Shown here: in pieces, positions 1 to 6,725 of the stretch
Numbering within the stretch: the first letter of the stretch is position 1
Layout: each line of letters begins with the position of its first letter
From: an uncultured Clostridia bacterium
GTDB taxonomy: Bacteria > Bacillota > Clostridia > TANB77 > CAG-508
Assembly: GCA_948745425.1 (NCBI GenBank)
Contig: CAPZDM010000066.1
Location: forward strand, 1 to 7,924
Length of the DNA: 7,924 bases
Direction: 5' to 3'
Notes under the pieces: model-generated
The model's database searches: none
What the model was told of the DNA's origin: nothing
What the model saw: only the letters and a program-made list of their open reading frames with translations
Translations under genes and position numbers: made by a program

Positions 1-376
1 CTGCTACTGTAAACATCTTTGCACCAACACCCATTACATATCCTTCTGATTTATATTCCATAGCAGGTGATACAATAGAATTAGCAAAACCAGTAATCGG
101 AATTAAAGAACCTGCACCAGCAAATTTTCCTATTTTATTAAATACATTAAGACCAGTAAGAAAAGCACTCAAACCAATCAAAACAATAGAACATACAGTT
201 CCAGAAAGTTCAACACTTAAACCTCTTGCTTTACAAATATCTAAAATTACTTGACCTATGCAACAAATAAGACCACCAACCAAAAAAGCACAAATGCAAT
301 TTTTTAGAATTGGAGAATTTGGTGACTTTTTATCTACATAGTTTTGATATTGTTTAGCTGTTTCAAAATTATCCAT
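1..376 (-). CDS. spoVAC: Stage V sporulation protein AC, 3' end cut by the window edge
   Basis: SpoVAC is an integral membrane protein of the SpoVA complex, which moves dipicolinic acid into the forespore during sporulation and out during germination. The first 125 residues are visible; the family is usually about 150 residues, so only the C-terminus is missing. After a short hydrophilic N-terminus there are three hydrophobic stretches, at about residues 26-45, 55-76 and 86-106. The third contains the family-typical run GAGSLIPITGFANSIV (residues 87-102), followed by SPAMEYKSEGY and GVGAKMFT. The start at 376 is chosen because GGAGG lies five bases upstream (382-386). In-frame ATGs at 388 and 394 overlap or precede that site and are less likely. 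The gene is divergent from tyrS. spoVAD and spoVAE would be expected beyond the left edge; this is inference from known operon order. Confidence 0.93.
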   Translation of the reverse strand, partial: MDNFETAKQYQNYVDKKSPNSPILKNCICAFLVGGLICCIGQVILDICKARGLSVELSGTVCSIVLIGLSAFLTGLNVFNKIGKFAGAGSLIPITGFANSIVSPAMEYKSEGYVMGVGAKMFTVA

Positions 377-404
377 AATAACCTCCATAATCATGTTTTA
401 AGGA

Positions 405-433
405 TATTATTTACAATATAAAGAAAAATATAC
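405..433 (-). promoter_or_regulatory. Candidate sigma-G-type promoter for spoVAC
   Basis: Read on the minus strand, GTATA (433-429), a 17-base spacer and AATAATA (411-405) fit the loose forespore sigma-G pattern (GNATR, 17-18 bases, NATNNTA). The position would give a start about 12 bases before the GGAGG. spoVA operons are known sigma-G targets. The DNA is so AT-rich that chance matches are common, so this is tentative. Confidence 0.35.
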
Positions 434-496
434 AAAAACCGTGAATAAATTATAATTTAGAATTATTTAATATTTTATGAAATTTGTATAATTTTG

Positions 497-525
497 TATA
501 CATTAAAATTAATCTATGATATAAT
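497..525 (+). promoter_or_regulatory. Sigma-A promoter with extended -10 for tyrS-purL
   Basis: A perfect TATAAT (520-525) is preceded by TG-A (517-519), an extended -10, and 17 bases upstream by TATACA (497-502), a 4 of 6 match to TTGACA. Transcription would start near 532, leaving a leader of about 53 bases. That is too short for a T-box antiterminator and has no T-box consensus. Confidence 0.6.
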
Positions 526-584
526 ATGCATATTAAAAAACATCTACGGAAAGTACAAATAGCATTAATAATGGAGGTATATAA

Positions 585-1799
585 ATGACAAACGTATTTG
601 ATATATTAGAACAAAGAGGATACATAGAACAATTAACACATGAAAAAGAAATGAGAGAATTATTTGAAAAAGAAAGTGTGAGTTTTTATATAGGAATCGA
701 CCCAACAGCAAATAGTATGCATATTGGACACTTTGTTGCATTAATGGTAGCATCAATACTACAAAAAGCAGGACATAGACCAATAATTTTAATGGGTGGG
801 GGAACAGCAGCAATAGGAGACCCATCAGGAAGAACAGACATGAGGCAAATGCTTACAAGAGAACAATTAGATGCAAATGTTGAAGCAATAAAAAAACAAG
901 CAGAAAGATTTGTATCATTTGAGGGAGAAAATGCAGCAATAATAGTAAACAATAAAGACTGGCTTTTAGACTTAAACTATATAGACTTTATGAAAGAAAT
1001 TGGCAGTAAATTCACAGTTGCAAAAATGATATCACAGGAATGTTATAAAAACAGACTAGAAACAGGTTTAACATTCTTTGAAATGGGATATTTGCTACTT
1101 CAAAGTTATGACTTTTTATATTTACATGATAAATATAATTGTAAAATGCAAATAGGTGGAAATGATCAATGGTCAAATATCATTGGTGGAGTAGAACTAA
1201 TAAGAAAAATAGGAACAGAAGACTCTTATGGACTAACTTTCAAACTTTTAACAAATTCAGAAGGTAAAAAAATGGGAAAGACAGCCAAAGGTGCACTATG
1301 GTTAAACCCTGAAAAAACATCACCATATGAATTTTATCAATATTGGAGAAATGTAGCAGATACAGATGTTAGAAAAATATTATGCTTACTTACATTTTTA
1401 CCAATGGAAGAAATAGATAGATTATCATCATTAGAAGGAGAAAAAATAAACGAAGCTAAAAAAATTGCAGCATATGAAATCACTAAATTAATACATGGTG
1501 AAGATGAAGCAAAAAAGGCAGAAGAAGCTGCCAATGCATTATTCTCAGGAAATGGAAATACAGAAAATATGCCTACTACAAAAATTAATGATACTAATAT
1601 ATCAATAGTTGATGCTCTTGTATTAACAGGAATAGCACCATCTAAAGGACAAGCAAGAACATTGATTTCACAAGGAGGAATTACATTAAATGACGAAAAA
1701 ATAGATGACATCAATTTTAAATTATCTGATGATGATTTTAAAGAAGGGTATGCTATTATAAAAAAAGGAAAGAAGATATACCATAAATTAGAAAAATAA
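585..1799 (+). CDS. tyrS: Tyrosyl-tRNA synthetase (class I)
   Basis: This cytoplasmic enzyme activates tyrosine with ATP and charges tRNA-Tyr. It has 404 residues, close to the bacterial norm of about 400-420. The class I signature HIGH is at residues 46-49. The GGNDQW segment of the tyrosine site is at 191-196, and the KMSKS-type loop appears as KMGKT at 229-233, a normal TyrRS variant. An S4-like RNA-binding domain fills about residues 340-400 (VDALVLTGIAPSKGQAR onward). The ATG at 585 has GGAGG seven bases upstream (573-577). The next gene, purL, begins 8 to 20 bases after the stop with no terminator between, so the two form an operon. Many Firmicute tyrS genes have a T-box leader; this one does not. 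Identification is secure. Confidence 0.97.
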   Translation: MTNVFDILEQRGYIEQLTHEKEMRELFEKESVSFYIGIDPTANSMHIGHFVALMVASILQKAGHRPIILMGGGTAAIGDPSGRTDMRQMLTREQLDANVEAIKKQAERFVSFEGENAAIIVNNKDWLLDLNYIDFMKEIGSKFTVAKMISQECYKNRLETGLTFFEMGYLLLQSYDFLYLHDKYNCKMQIGGNDQWSNIIGGVELIRKIGTEDSYGLTFKLLTNSEGKKMGKTAKGALWLNPEKTSPYEFYQYWRNVADTDVRKILCLLTFLPMEEIDRLSSLEGEKINEAKKIAAYEITKLIHGEDEAKKAEEAANALFSGNGNTENMPTTKINDTNISIVDALVLTGIAPSKGQARTLISQGGITLNDEKIDDINFKLSDDDFKEGYAIIKKGKKIYHKLEK

Positions 1800-1819
1800 A
1801 GAAAGGAATGGTAGAAAGA

Positions 1820-4800
1820 ATGGTCAAAAGAATATATGTACAAAAAAAAGAAGGATTTGACATTGAAGCAAAAGGAGTTTTAGCAGATTTAAAAGAGAGT
1901 TTACAATTGAAAGGACTACAAAATGTAATAATACTTAATAGATATGATGTAGAGGGATTAACAAAGGAAGTATTTGAAAAAGCAAAAAATACAGTATTTT
2001 CAGAACCACAAGTAGACATATGTTTTGAAGACAATTATTCGTTTAATAAAGCTGATAAAGTATTCGCCATAGAATTCTTACCTGGGCAATTTGATCAAAC
2101 AGCCAATTCATTAGTAGAATGTTTACAAATAATTGCTGGTGGAGGTATAAAACCAATTGCTAGAACTGCAAAAGTATACATATTATCTGGAGAAATCTCA
2201 GATGAAGAATTAAATAAGATTAAATCATACTTAATAAATTCTGTTGACTCAAGAGAAGCCACTTTAGAAAAATTCGAAAAATTAGAAGATGAAGCCATTA
2301 TTCCAGAAGATGTGCAAGTTGTAGAAGGATTTATTTCTATGACAGATGAAAATGTAAAAGAATTCTATGAGAAATATGGATTTGCAATGGATATGGCTGA
2401 TTTGAAATTCTGCCAAAAATATTTCAAAGAAGAAGAAAAAAGAGACCCAACCATTACTGAAATGAAAATGATAGACACATATTGGTCAGACCATTGTAGA
2501 CACACAACATTCTTAACACAGTTAGAAGTTATAGACATAAAATGGGACTTATTACAAAAAATATATGAAGATTATTTAAAAACAAGAGACTATGTATATG
2601 AAAACAAAAAAGCAAAAGATATATGCCTAATGGATGTTGCTACAGTAGCAGTAAAAGAATTAAAGAAAAATGGAATATTGAAAAACCTAGACGAATCAGA
2701 AGAAATAAATGCATGTAGTATAAAGGCAAATATATTAGTAGATGGAAAACCAGAAGAATACCTAATAATGTTTAAAAACGAGACACATAACCATCCAACA
2801 GAAATCGAACCATTTGGTGGAGCAGCAACTTGTTTAGGTGGAGCAATACGTGATCCATTATCAGGAAGAACTTATGTATATCAAGCAATGAGAGTAACAG
2901 GATGTGGAGACCCAAGAAAATCAGTAGAAGAGACTTTACCAAACAAATTACCACAAAAGAAACTAACAAATGAAGCAGCGCGTGGATATAGTTCATACGG
3001 TAACCAAATAGGACTTGCAACAGGAGGAGTATATGAAATATATAATGAAAAATATGTTGCAAAAAGATTAGAAGTCGGAGCATTAATAGCAGCAGCACCT
3101 GCTGAAAATGTAGTAAGAACAAGTCCAATACCAGGAGATAAGGTAATATTATTAGGAGGAAAAACAGGAAGAGATGGTTGCGGAGGAGCAACAGGATCTT
3201 CAAAAGCGCAAAATAGTAGTTCACTTACAACCTGTGGTGCAGAAGTACAAAAAGGAAATGCACCAGAAGAGAGAAAAATACAAAGATTATTTAGAAATCC
3301 AGCAGTTACAAAATTAATAAAAAGATGTAATGACTTTGGGGCAGGGGGAGTTTCAGTAGCAGTAGGAGAACTAGCAGATGGATTAGTAGTAAACCTTGAT
3401 AAAGTACCAAAAAAATATGAAGGATTAGATGGAACAGAACTTGCTATTTCAGAATCTCAAGAAAGAATGGCAGTTGTAGTTTCAGGAGAAAATGCAGAAA
3501 AGTTTGTTAAACTTGCAGAAGAAGAAAATTTAGAAGCAACAATAGTTGCAGATGTAGTAGAAGAACCAAGAGTAAAAATGTATTGGAGAGGAAAAACTAT
3601 AATAGATGTAAGTCGTGAATTCTTAAATACAAATGGGGCAAAACGTAGTACAAATGCAACAATAATTAAACCAGATTATTCAAAATCTTATTTTGAAAAA
3701 GAAGAATCAAAAGACATAAAAAATGACTGGATAAAAACAATAACAGACTTAAACTGTTGCTCACAAAAAGGGCTAGTAGAAAGATTTGATAGTACAATAG
3801 GATCAGGAACTGTATTAATGCCATTTGGAGGAAAAGAACAATTAACACCAGAAGAAGGAATGGTAGCAAGAATACCAACATTAAATGGATATACAGACAC
3901 AGGAACTATAATGACATATGGATATAATCCAGATATAGCAATATGGAGTCCTTTCCATGGTTCTGTTTGGGCAATAATAGAATCAGTATCAAAATATGTA
4001 GCATTAGGTGGAGACTACAAAAATGCATGGTTAACATTACAAGAATATTTTGAGAAACTAGGAAATGATGAAAAAAGATGGGGCAAACCATTATCTGCAT
4101 TACTAGGAGCATATCTAGTACAAGAAAAACTACAAATAGCAGCAATAGGTGGAAAAGACAGTATGTCAGGAAGCTATAATGAATTAGATGTACCACCAAC
4201 ACTTGTTTCCTTCTGTGTAGGAACAGTAGATACTAAAAAAGTTGTATCAAGTGCTTTCAAAAAATCAAACTCTAAAGTAGTTATACTAAAAACTAAAATA
4301 GACAAAGACTATTTACCAGACTTTGAAAACTTAAAAGAAAATTATGAATTAATACATAATTTAATAAAACAAGGAAAAATATCATCAATAAGAACAGTAA
4401 GAAACGGTGGAATAGCAGATGCAATAACAAAAATGAGTATAGGAAATAAAATAGGATTTGAATTTGCAAGTGACAAAGAATTATTTAATCCATTATATGG
4501 AGCATTTATAATAGAATTAAGTGAAGATATTGAAAACGATAGATTTGTAGAACTAGGAAAAACAACAGACAATTCAAATATCAAAGTAAATTCAGAGGTA
4601 GAATTCAATATAGATGAATTAATAAAACTATGGGAAGAACCATTAGAAAAAGTATTCCCAACAAAAACAGAAGAAATAAAACAAGAAAAAGACATGAATA
4701 TATTATCAGATAAAAAATCAATACTAATAGCAAAAAATAAAATTGCAAAACCAAAAGTATTTATACCAGTATTCCCAGGAACAAATTGTGAATATGATGT

Positions 4801-5548
4801 ACAAAAAGCTTTTGAAGACGTAGGTGGAACGGCTAATGTAGTAGTATTTAGAAATACAAAACCAAATGACATAAAAGAATCAATAGAAGAATATGCAAAG
4901 CAAATAAAAGAATCACAAATAATAATGATACCAGGAGGATTCAGTGCAGGAGATGAGCCAGACGGTTCAGGAAAATTCATAGCATCAGTATTTAGAAATC
5001 CAATCTTAAGTGAATTAATGCATAAACATTTATATGAGCAAGATGGATTAATGTTAGGAATATGTAATGGTTTCCAAGCATTAATAAAATTAGGATTAGT
5101 TCCATATGGAGATATAACAGAAATGGACGACACAATGCCAACACTAACATTCAATAAAATAGCAAGACATCAGTCAAAATTAGTAACAACAAAAGTTGTA
5201 TCAAAACTATCACCATGGTTTAATAAAATAAATCTAGGAGAAGAATTTGTAATACCAATATCACATGGAGAAGGAAGATTTGTAGCAAGTGAAAAAGTCA
5301 TGAAAGAACTAATAGAAAACGGACAAATAGCAACACAATATGTAGATGAAAAAGGAAATGCAACATATGACATAAGATACAACCCTAACGGTTCAGTATA
5401 TGCAGTAGAAGGAATAACAAGTAAAGACGGAAGAATATTAGGAAAAATGGGACACTCAGAAAGATGTTACACAAATGGAATTTTGCAAAATGTACCAGGA
5501 AACAAAGACCAAAAGATATTTGAGTCAGGTATTGAATATTATAAATAA
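1820..5548 (+). CDS. purL: Phosphoribosylformylglycinamidine synthase, single-chain form
   Basis: PurL carries out the fourth step of purine synthesis: FGAR + glutamine + ATP gives FGAM. The 1242-residue chain contains in one protein what Bacillus splits into PurS, PurQ and PurL. Order (numbering from 1820): PurS-like N-terminal domain (about 1-150); linker with SDHCRHTTF (DHCRH at 224-228); first AIRS-like half with ETHNHP (321-326) and EPFGGAATCLGGAIRDP; second AIRS-like half with GGKDSMSGSY; and a class I glutaminase from about residue 978. The glutaminase has nucleophile Cys1082 in GICNGFQ and His1212/Glu1214 in MGHSER, so the triad is complete. Start: an ATG at 1808 also exists, but AAAGGA (1802-1807) abuts it with no spacing. 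From 1820 the spacing is 12 and the protein begins MVKRIYVQKK, as in clostridial homologues. No riboswitch or promoter precedes it, so expression probably depends on the tyrS promoter. Confidence 0.97.
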   Translation: MVKRIYVQKKEGFDIEAKGVLADLKESLQLKGLQNVIILNRYDVEGLTKEVFEKAKNTVFSEPQVDICFEDNYSFNKADKVFAIEFLPGQFDQTANSLVECLQIIAGGGIKPIARTAKVYILSGEISDEELNKIKSYLINSVDSREATLEKFEKLEDEAIIPEDVQVVEGFISMTDENVKEFYEKYGFAMDMADLKFCQKYFKEEEKRDPTITEMKMIDTYWSDHCRHTTFLTQLEVIDIKWDLLQKIYEDYLKTRDYVYENKKAKDICLMDVATVAVKELKKNGILKNLDESEEINACSIKANILVDGKPEEYLIMFKNETHNHPTEIEPFGGAATCLGGAIRDPLSGRTYVYQAMRVTGCGDPRKSVEETLPNKLPQKKLTNEAARGYSSYGNQIGLATGGVYEIYNEKYVAKRLEVGALIAAAPAENVVRTSPIPGDKVILLGGKTGRDGCGGATGSSKAQNSSSLTTCGAEVQKGNAPEERKIQRLFRNPAVTKLIKRCNDFGAGGVSVAVGELADGLVVNLDKVPKKYEGLDGTELAISESQERMAVVVSGENAEKFVKLAEEENLEATIVADVVEEPRVKMYWRGKTIIDVSREFLNTNGAKRSTNATIIKPDYSKSYFEKEESKDIKNDWIKTITDLNCCSQKGLVERFDSTIGSGTVLMPFGGKEQLTPEEGMVARIPTLNGYTDTGTIMTYGYNPDIAIWSPFHGSVWAIIESVSKYVALGGDYKNAWLTLQEYFEKLGNDEKRWGKPLSALLGAYLVQEKLQIAAIGGKDSMSGSYNELDVPPTLVSFCVGTVDTKKVVSSAFKKSNSKVVILKTKIDKDYLPDFENLKENYELIHNLIKQGKISSIRTVRNGGIADAITKMSIGNKIGFEFASDKELFNPLYGAFIIELSEDIENDRFVELGKTTDNSNIKVNSEVEFNIDELIKLWEEPLEKVFPTKTEEIKQEKDMNILSDKKSILIAKNKIAKPKVFIPVFPGTNCEYDVQKAFEDVGGTANVVVFRNTKPNDIKESIEEYAKQIKESQIIMIPGGFSAGDEPDGSGKFIASVFRNPILSELMHKHLYEQDGLMLGICNGFQALIKLGLVPYGDITEMDDTMPTLTFNKIARHQSKLVTTKVVSKLSPWFNKINLGEEFVIPISHGEGRFVASEKVMKELIENGQIATQYVDEKGNATYDIRYNPNGSVYAVEGITSKDGRILGKMGHSERCYTNGILQNVPGNKDQKIFESGIEYYK

Positions 5549-5566
5549 AAAAGTGGAGGTATAGAG

Positions 5567-5875
5567 ATGTCTGATAAAGTTTATACGATTGAAGAGTTAA
5601 GAATTATATTACAAGATATATTAAAGAATTTTGCAGTTAAAAAAGCAATCTTATTTGGATCATATGCAAAAAACACTTCTACTTCAAAAAGTGATATAGA
5701 TTTGGTAATAGATAGTGAGGGAAAACTATTAAACATATATTTCTATGGATTATTAGAGGATTTAGTACAAAAATTACAAAAAAAAGTTGATTTATTTGAA
5801 ATATCTGAAATACAGAAAGACAGTAGGATATATAATGATATACAAAATGAAGGAGTAATTGTTTATGAAAAGTAA
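5567..5875 (+). CDS. mntA: MntA-type minimal nucleotidyltransferase, antitoxin of a HEPN-MNT pair
   Basis: A 102-residue protein of the minimal nucleotidyltransferase (MNT) family. The signature GSX10DXD is complete: Gly31-Ser32, ten residues, then Asp43-Ile-Asp45, within LFGSYAKN and SDIDLVID. Asp75 in KVDLFEI is a good candidate for the third metal ligand. In studied HepT-MntA systems this protein adds AMP to a tyrosine of the HEPN toxin and so neutralises it; that role is inferred here from family and partner. GGAGG (5555-5559) lies seven bases before the ATG. The gene starts 18 bases after purL with no terminator, so it probably receives read-through from the tyrS-purL operon. Its 3' end overlaps the toxin gene by 11 bases, suggesting translational coupling. 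Confidence 0.9.
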   Translation: MSDKVYTIEELRIILQDILKNFAVKKAILFGSYAKNTSTSKSDIDLVIDSEGKLLNIYFYGLLEDLVQKLQKKVDLFEISEIQKDSRIYNDIQNEGVIVYEK

Positions 5876-6218
5876 AGATAGGATAATTATTCAAAAAATA
5901 ATTTCATATATAGACGATGTAGAAAAATATGTTGAAGGTCTACAAGCTAAAGAGTTTATGGATGATAAGAAAACAATAACAGCTTGTGCTTTTACAGTTT
6001 CTCAAATAGGAGAACTTGTAAAAGAAGTCGACTCTGAAATGATAAATAAGTATACAGATATTCCATGGAACAGTATAAAAGGTATGAGAAATAGAATAGT
6101 TCATGACTACGAAAATGTTGATTTATCAGTATTATGGGGAACAATAAAAGAAAGCTTACCAGATTTAAAGGATAAATTTAAAGATATAATATTAAATGAA
6201 AAAGATGTAATATTTTAG
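5865..6218 (+). CDS. hepT: HepT-like HEPN-domain RNase toxin (DUF86)
   Basis: A 117-residue, largely helical protein of the HEPN/DUF86 group. The catalytic motif RX4HXY is intact: Arg75-Asn-Arg-Ile-Val-His80-Asp-Tyr82. In characterised relatives Arg and His form the RNase site, and the tyrosine two residues after His is the residue AMPylated by MntA. Other family features are the ACAFTVSQIGELVKEV segment in the middle and IPWNSIKGMRNR just before the motif. The ATG at 5865 is preferred because AAGGAG (5850-5855) lies nine bases upstream. A TTG two codons earlier (5859) is only three bases from that site. The gene overlaps mntA by 11 bases. Both members keep their key residues, so the pair looks functional, not decayed. 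Confidence 0.9.
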   Translation: MKSKDRIIIQKIISYIDDVEKYVEGLQAKEFMDDKKTITACAFTVSQIGELVKEVDSEMINKYTDIPWNSIKGMRNRIVHDYENVDLSVLWGTIKESLPDLKDKFKDIILNEKDVIF

Positions 6219-6227
6219 GGATATTAA

Positions 6228-6258
6228 GGAAAACAGGCAGAGCACATGGTGCCCTGCC
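6228..6258 (-). terminator. Intrinsic terminator of the 61-residue minus-strand gene, perhaps bidirectional
   Basis: A 10-bp stem with a 3-base loop (6236-6258; arms GGCAGRGCAC type) lies 13 bases past the minus-strand stop at 6272. On the minus strand the one imperfect pair is a G-U wobble and the hairpin is followed by TGTTTTCC. On the plus strand the same pair becomes an A-C mismatch and the tail is only TTTAT. The hairpin therefore fits minus-strand RNA best, but it may also help end the hepT transcript. Confidence 0.7.
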
Positions 6259-6271
6259 TTTATGTAGGCGT

Positions 6272-6457
6272 TTAGCCTCTACTATGCGATTTGTCGGATT
6301 TGTCGGATTTGTCGGATTTGGCAGTATCACAAGTTTGCTTTCTGGTCATTTCCTGCTTTCCAACGAGTTCATCATTAATTAAAAGATGAGATGTATCACC
6401 ACGAGTATTGTAGGTGAAAAATGAATTGTGTCTGATCCACTTCTTTTCTTCTAGCAT
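6272..6457 (-). CDS. Small protein of unknown function with Ser-Asp-Lys repeats, 61 residues
   Basis: I do not recognise this protein. It is hydrophilic, with no signal peptide or membrane segment. It begins MLEEKKWIRHNSFFTYNTRG, has SHLLINDELVGKQ in the middle (residues 23-35) and a single Cys43, and ends in a KSDKSDKSDKS stretch (residues 48-58) encoded by a 9-base tandem repeat. Three signals argue that it is real: GGAGG (6464-6468) six bases before the ATG, a good sigma-A promoter at 6503-6531, and a terminator at 6228-6258. An upstream in-frame ATG at 6478 precedes the ribosome binding site and is not preferred. Its base composition is less A-rich than the neighbours (GTC, CTC, ACC and GGC codons appear), which hints at a foreign origin. 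It stands convergent to hepT. It could be a cargo gene of a small mobile element or a truncated remnant of a longer protein. Confidence 0.6.
   Translation of the reverse strand: MLEEKKWIRHNSFFTYNTRGDTSHLLINDELVGKQEMTRKQTCDTAKSDKSDKSDKSHSRG
6288..6320. repeat. 9-base tandem repeat, three full copies plus a partial one
   Basis: GATTTGTCG occurs at 6288-6296, 6297-6305 and 6306-6314, followed by the first six bases of a fourth copy (6315-6320). The unit is three codons long, so a change in copy number would keep the minus-strand reading frame and only change the number of Ser-Asp-Lys units near the C-terminus. Confidence 0.9.
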
Positions 6458-6502
6458 AGTGCACCTCCATAAATGCATATTTTGATTTAAAATTTCCTCA
6501 AT

Positions 6503-6531
6503 ATTATAACAAATTTTGTGTGAATTGTAAA
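6503..6531 (-). promoter_or_regulatory. Sigma-A promoter of the 61-residue gene
   Basis: On the minus strand TTTACA (6531-6526) is separated by exactly 17 bases from a perfect TATAAT (6508-6503). Transcription would begin near 6496, giving a leader of about 38 bases that contains the GGAGG at 6468-6464. Confidence 0.7.
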
Positions 6532-6596
6532 TAGAAGAGAAATAAATTTCCCTGAATAAAGTTGAAGATATTATAAAACAAATTTTCGAAAAAACC

Positions 6597-6625
6597 TTGA
6601 CTTTTAGTATGAAGATGAATATAAT
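6597..6625 (+). promoter_or_regulatory. Strong sigma-A promoter facing right, first of a convergent pair
   Basis: TTGACT (6597-6602), a 17-base spacer and a perfect TATAAT (6620-6625). The predicted start is near 6632. A 10-base perfect palindrome, TTTTCGAAAA (6583-6592), lies just upstream of the -35 and could be an operator or chance. No long gene follows on this strand for about 280 bases, so the promoter must serve a short RNA. Confidence 0.8.
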
Positions 6626-6660
6626 TGCATAAGGAGATAAGTAAAACAGAGTGTGGTGTG

Positions 6661-6685
6661 TCGCCTACTTAATGAAAGGAGGCGA
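6661..6685 (+). promoter_or_regulatory. Hairpin covering a strong Shine-Dalgarno sequence
   Basis: TCGCCT (6661-6666) is the exact reverse complement of AGGCGA (6680-6685), which includes the end of the AAAGGAGG ribosome binding site (6675-6682). Folding would hide part of that site. Bases 6661-6664 are also the inner end of the long inverted repeat, so the two structures exclude each other. Confidence 0.55.
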
Positions 6686-6690
6686 TGCAT

Positions 6691-6725
6691 AAAAAAACAC
6701 ATCTCTGCTTGGTCGTTAGAGATGT
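6691..6725 (-). terminator. Intrinsic terminator of the minus-strand small RNA
   Basis: ACATCTCT (6699-6706) and AGAGATGT (6718-6725) form a perfect 8-bp stem with an 11-base loop. On the minus strand the stem is followed by G and seven T (6697-6691), a textbook terminator. On the plus strand the tail is ATTTAAAAATC, so it should end rightward transcription only weakly. Confidence 0.8.

Noticed and set aside
526..584. T-box or other riboswitch in the tyrS leader
   Set aside because: The leader is about 53 bases, with no T-box consensus and no stable hairpin.
1337..1843. Open frame of 168 codons on the minus strand inside tyrS
   Set aside because: Shadow of tyrS codon bias; no start signals and no recognisable protein features.
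4342..5154. Long open frame of 270 codons on the minus strand inside purL
   Set aside because: It lies opposite a clearly coding gene, has no ribosome binding site, and its composition (rich in Ser, Ile, Asn, Phe) is what the complement of A-rich coding DNA gives.
5549..5566. Separate promoter for mntA-hepT at the end of purL
   Set aside because: TTGAGT near 5520 and TATAAA-like bases near 5540 are only about 14 bases apart, which is not a convincing promoter.
5859..6218. TTG start at 5859 for hepT
   Set aside because: An ATG two codons later has better spacing from AAGGAG and matches normal HepT N-termini.
6288..6320. CRISPR-like repeat
   Set aside because: The units are 9 bases and directly adjacent, with no spacers.
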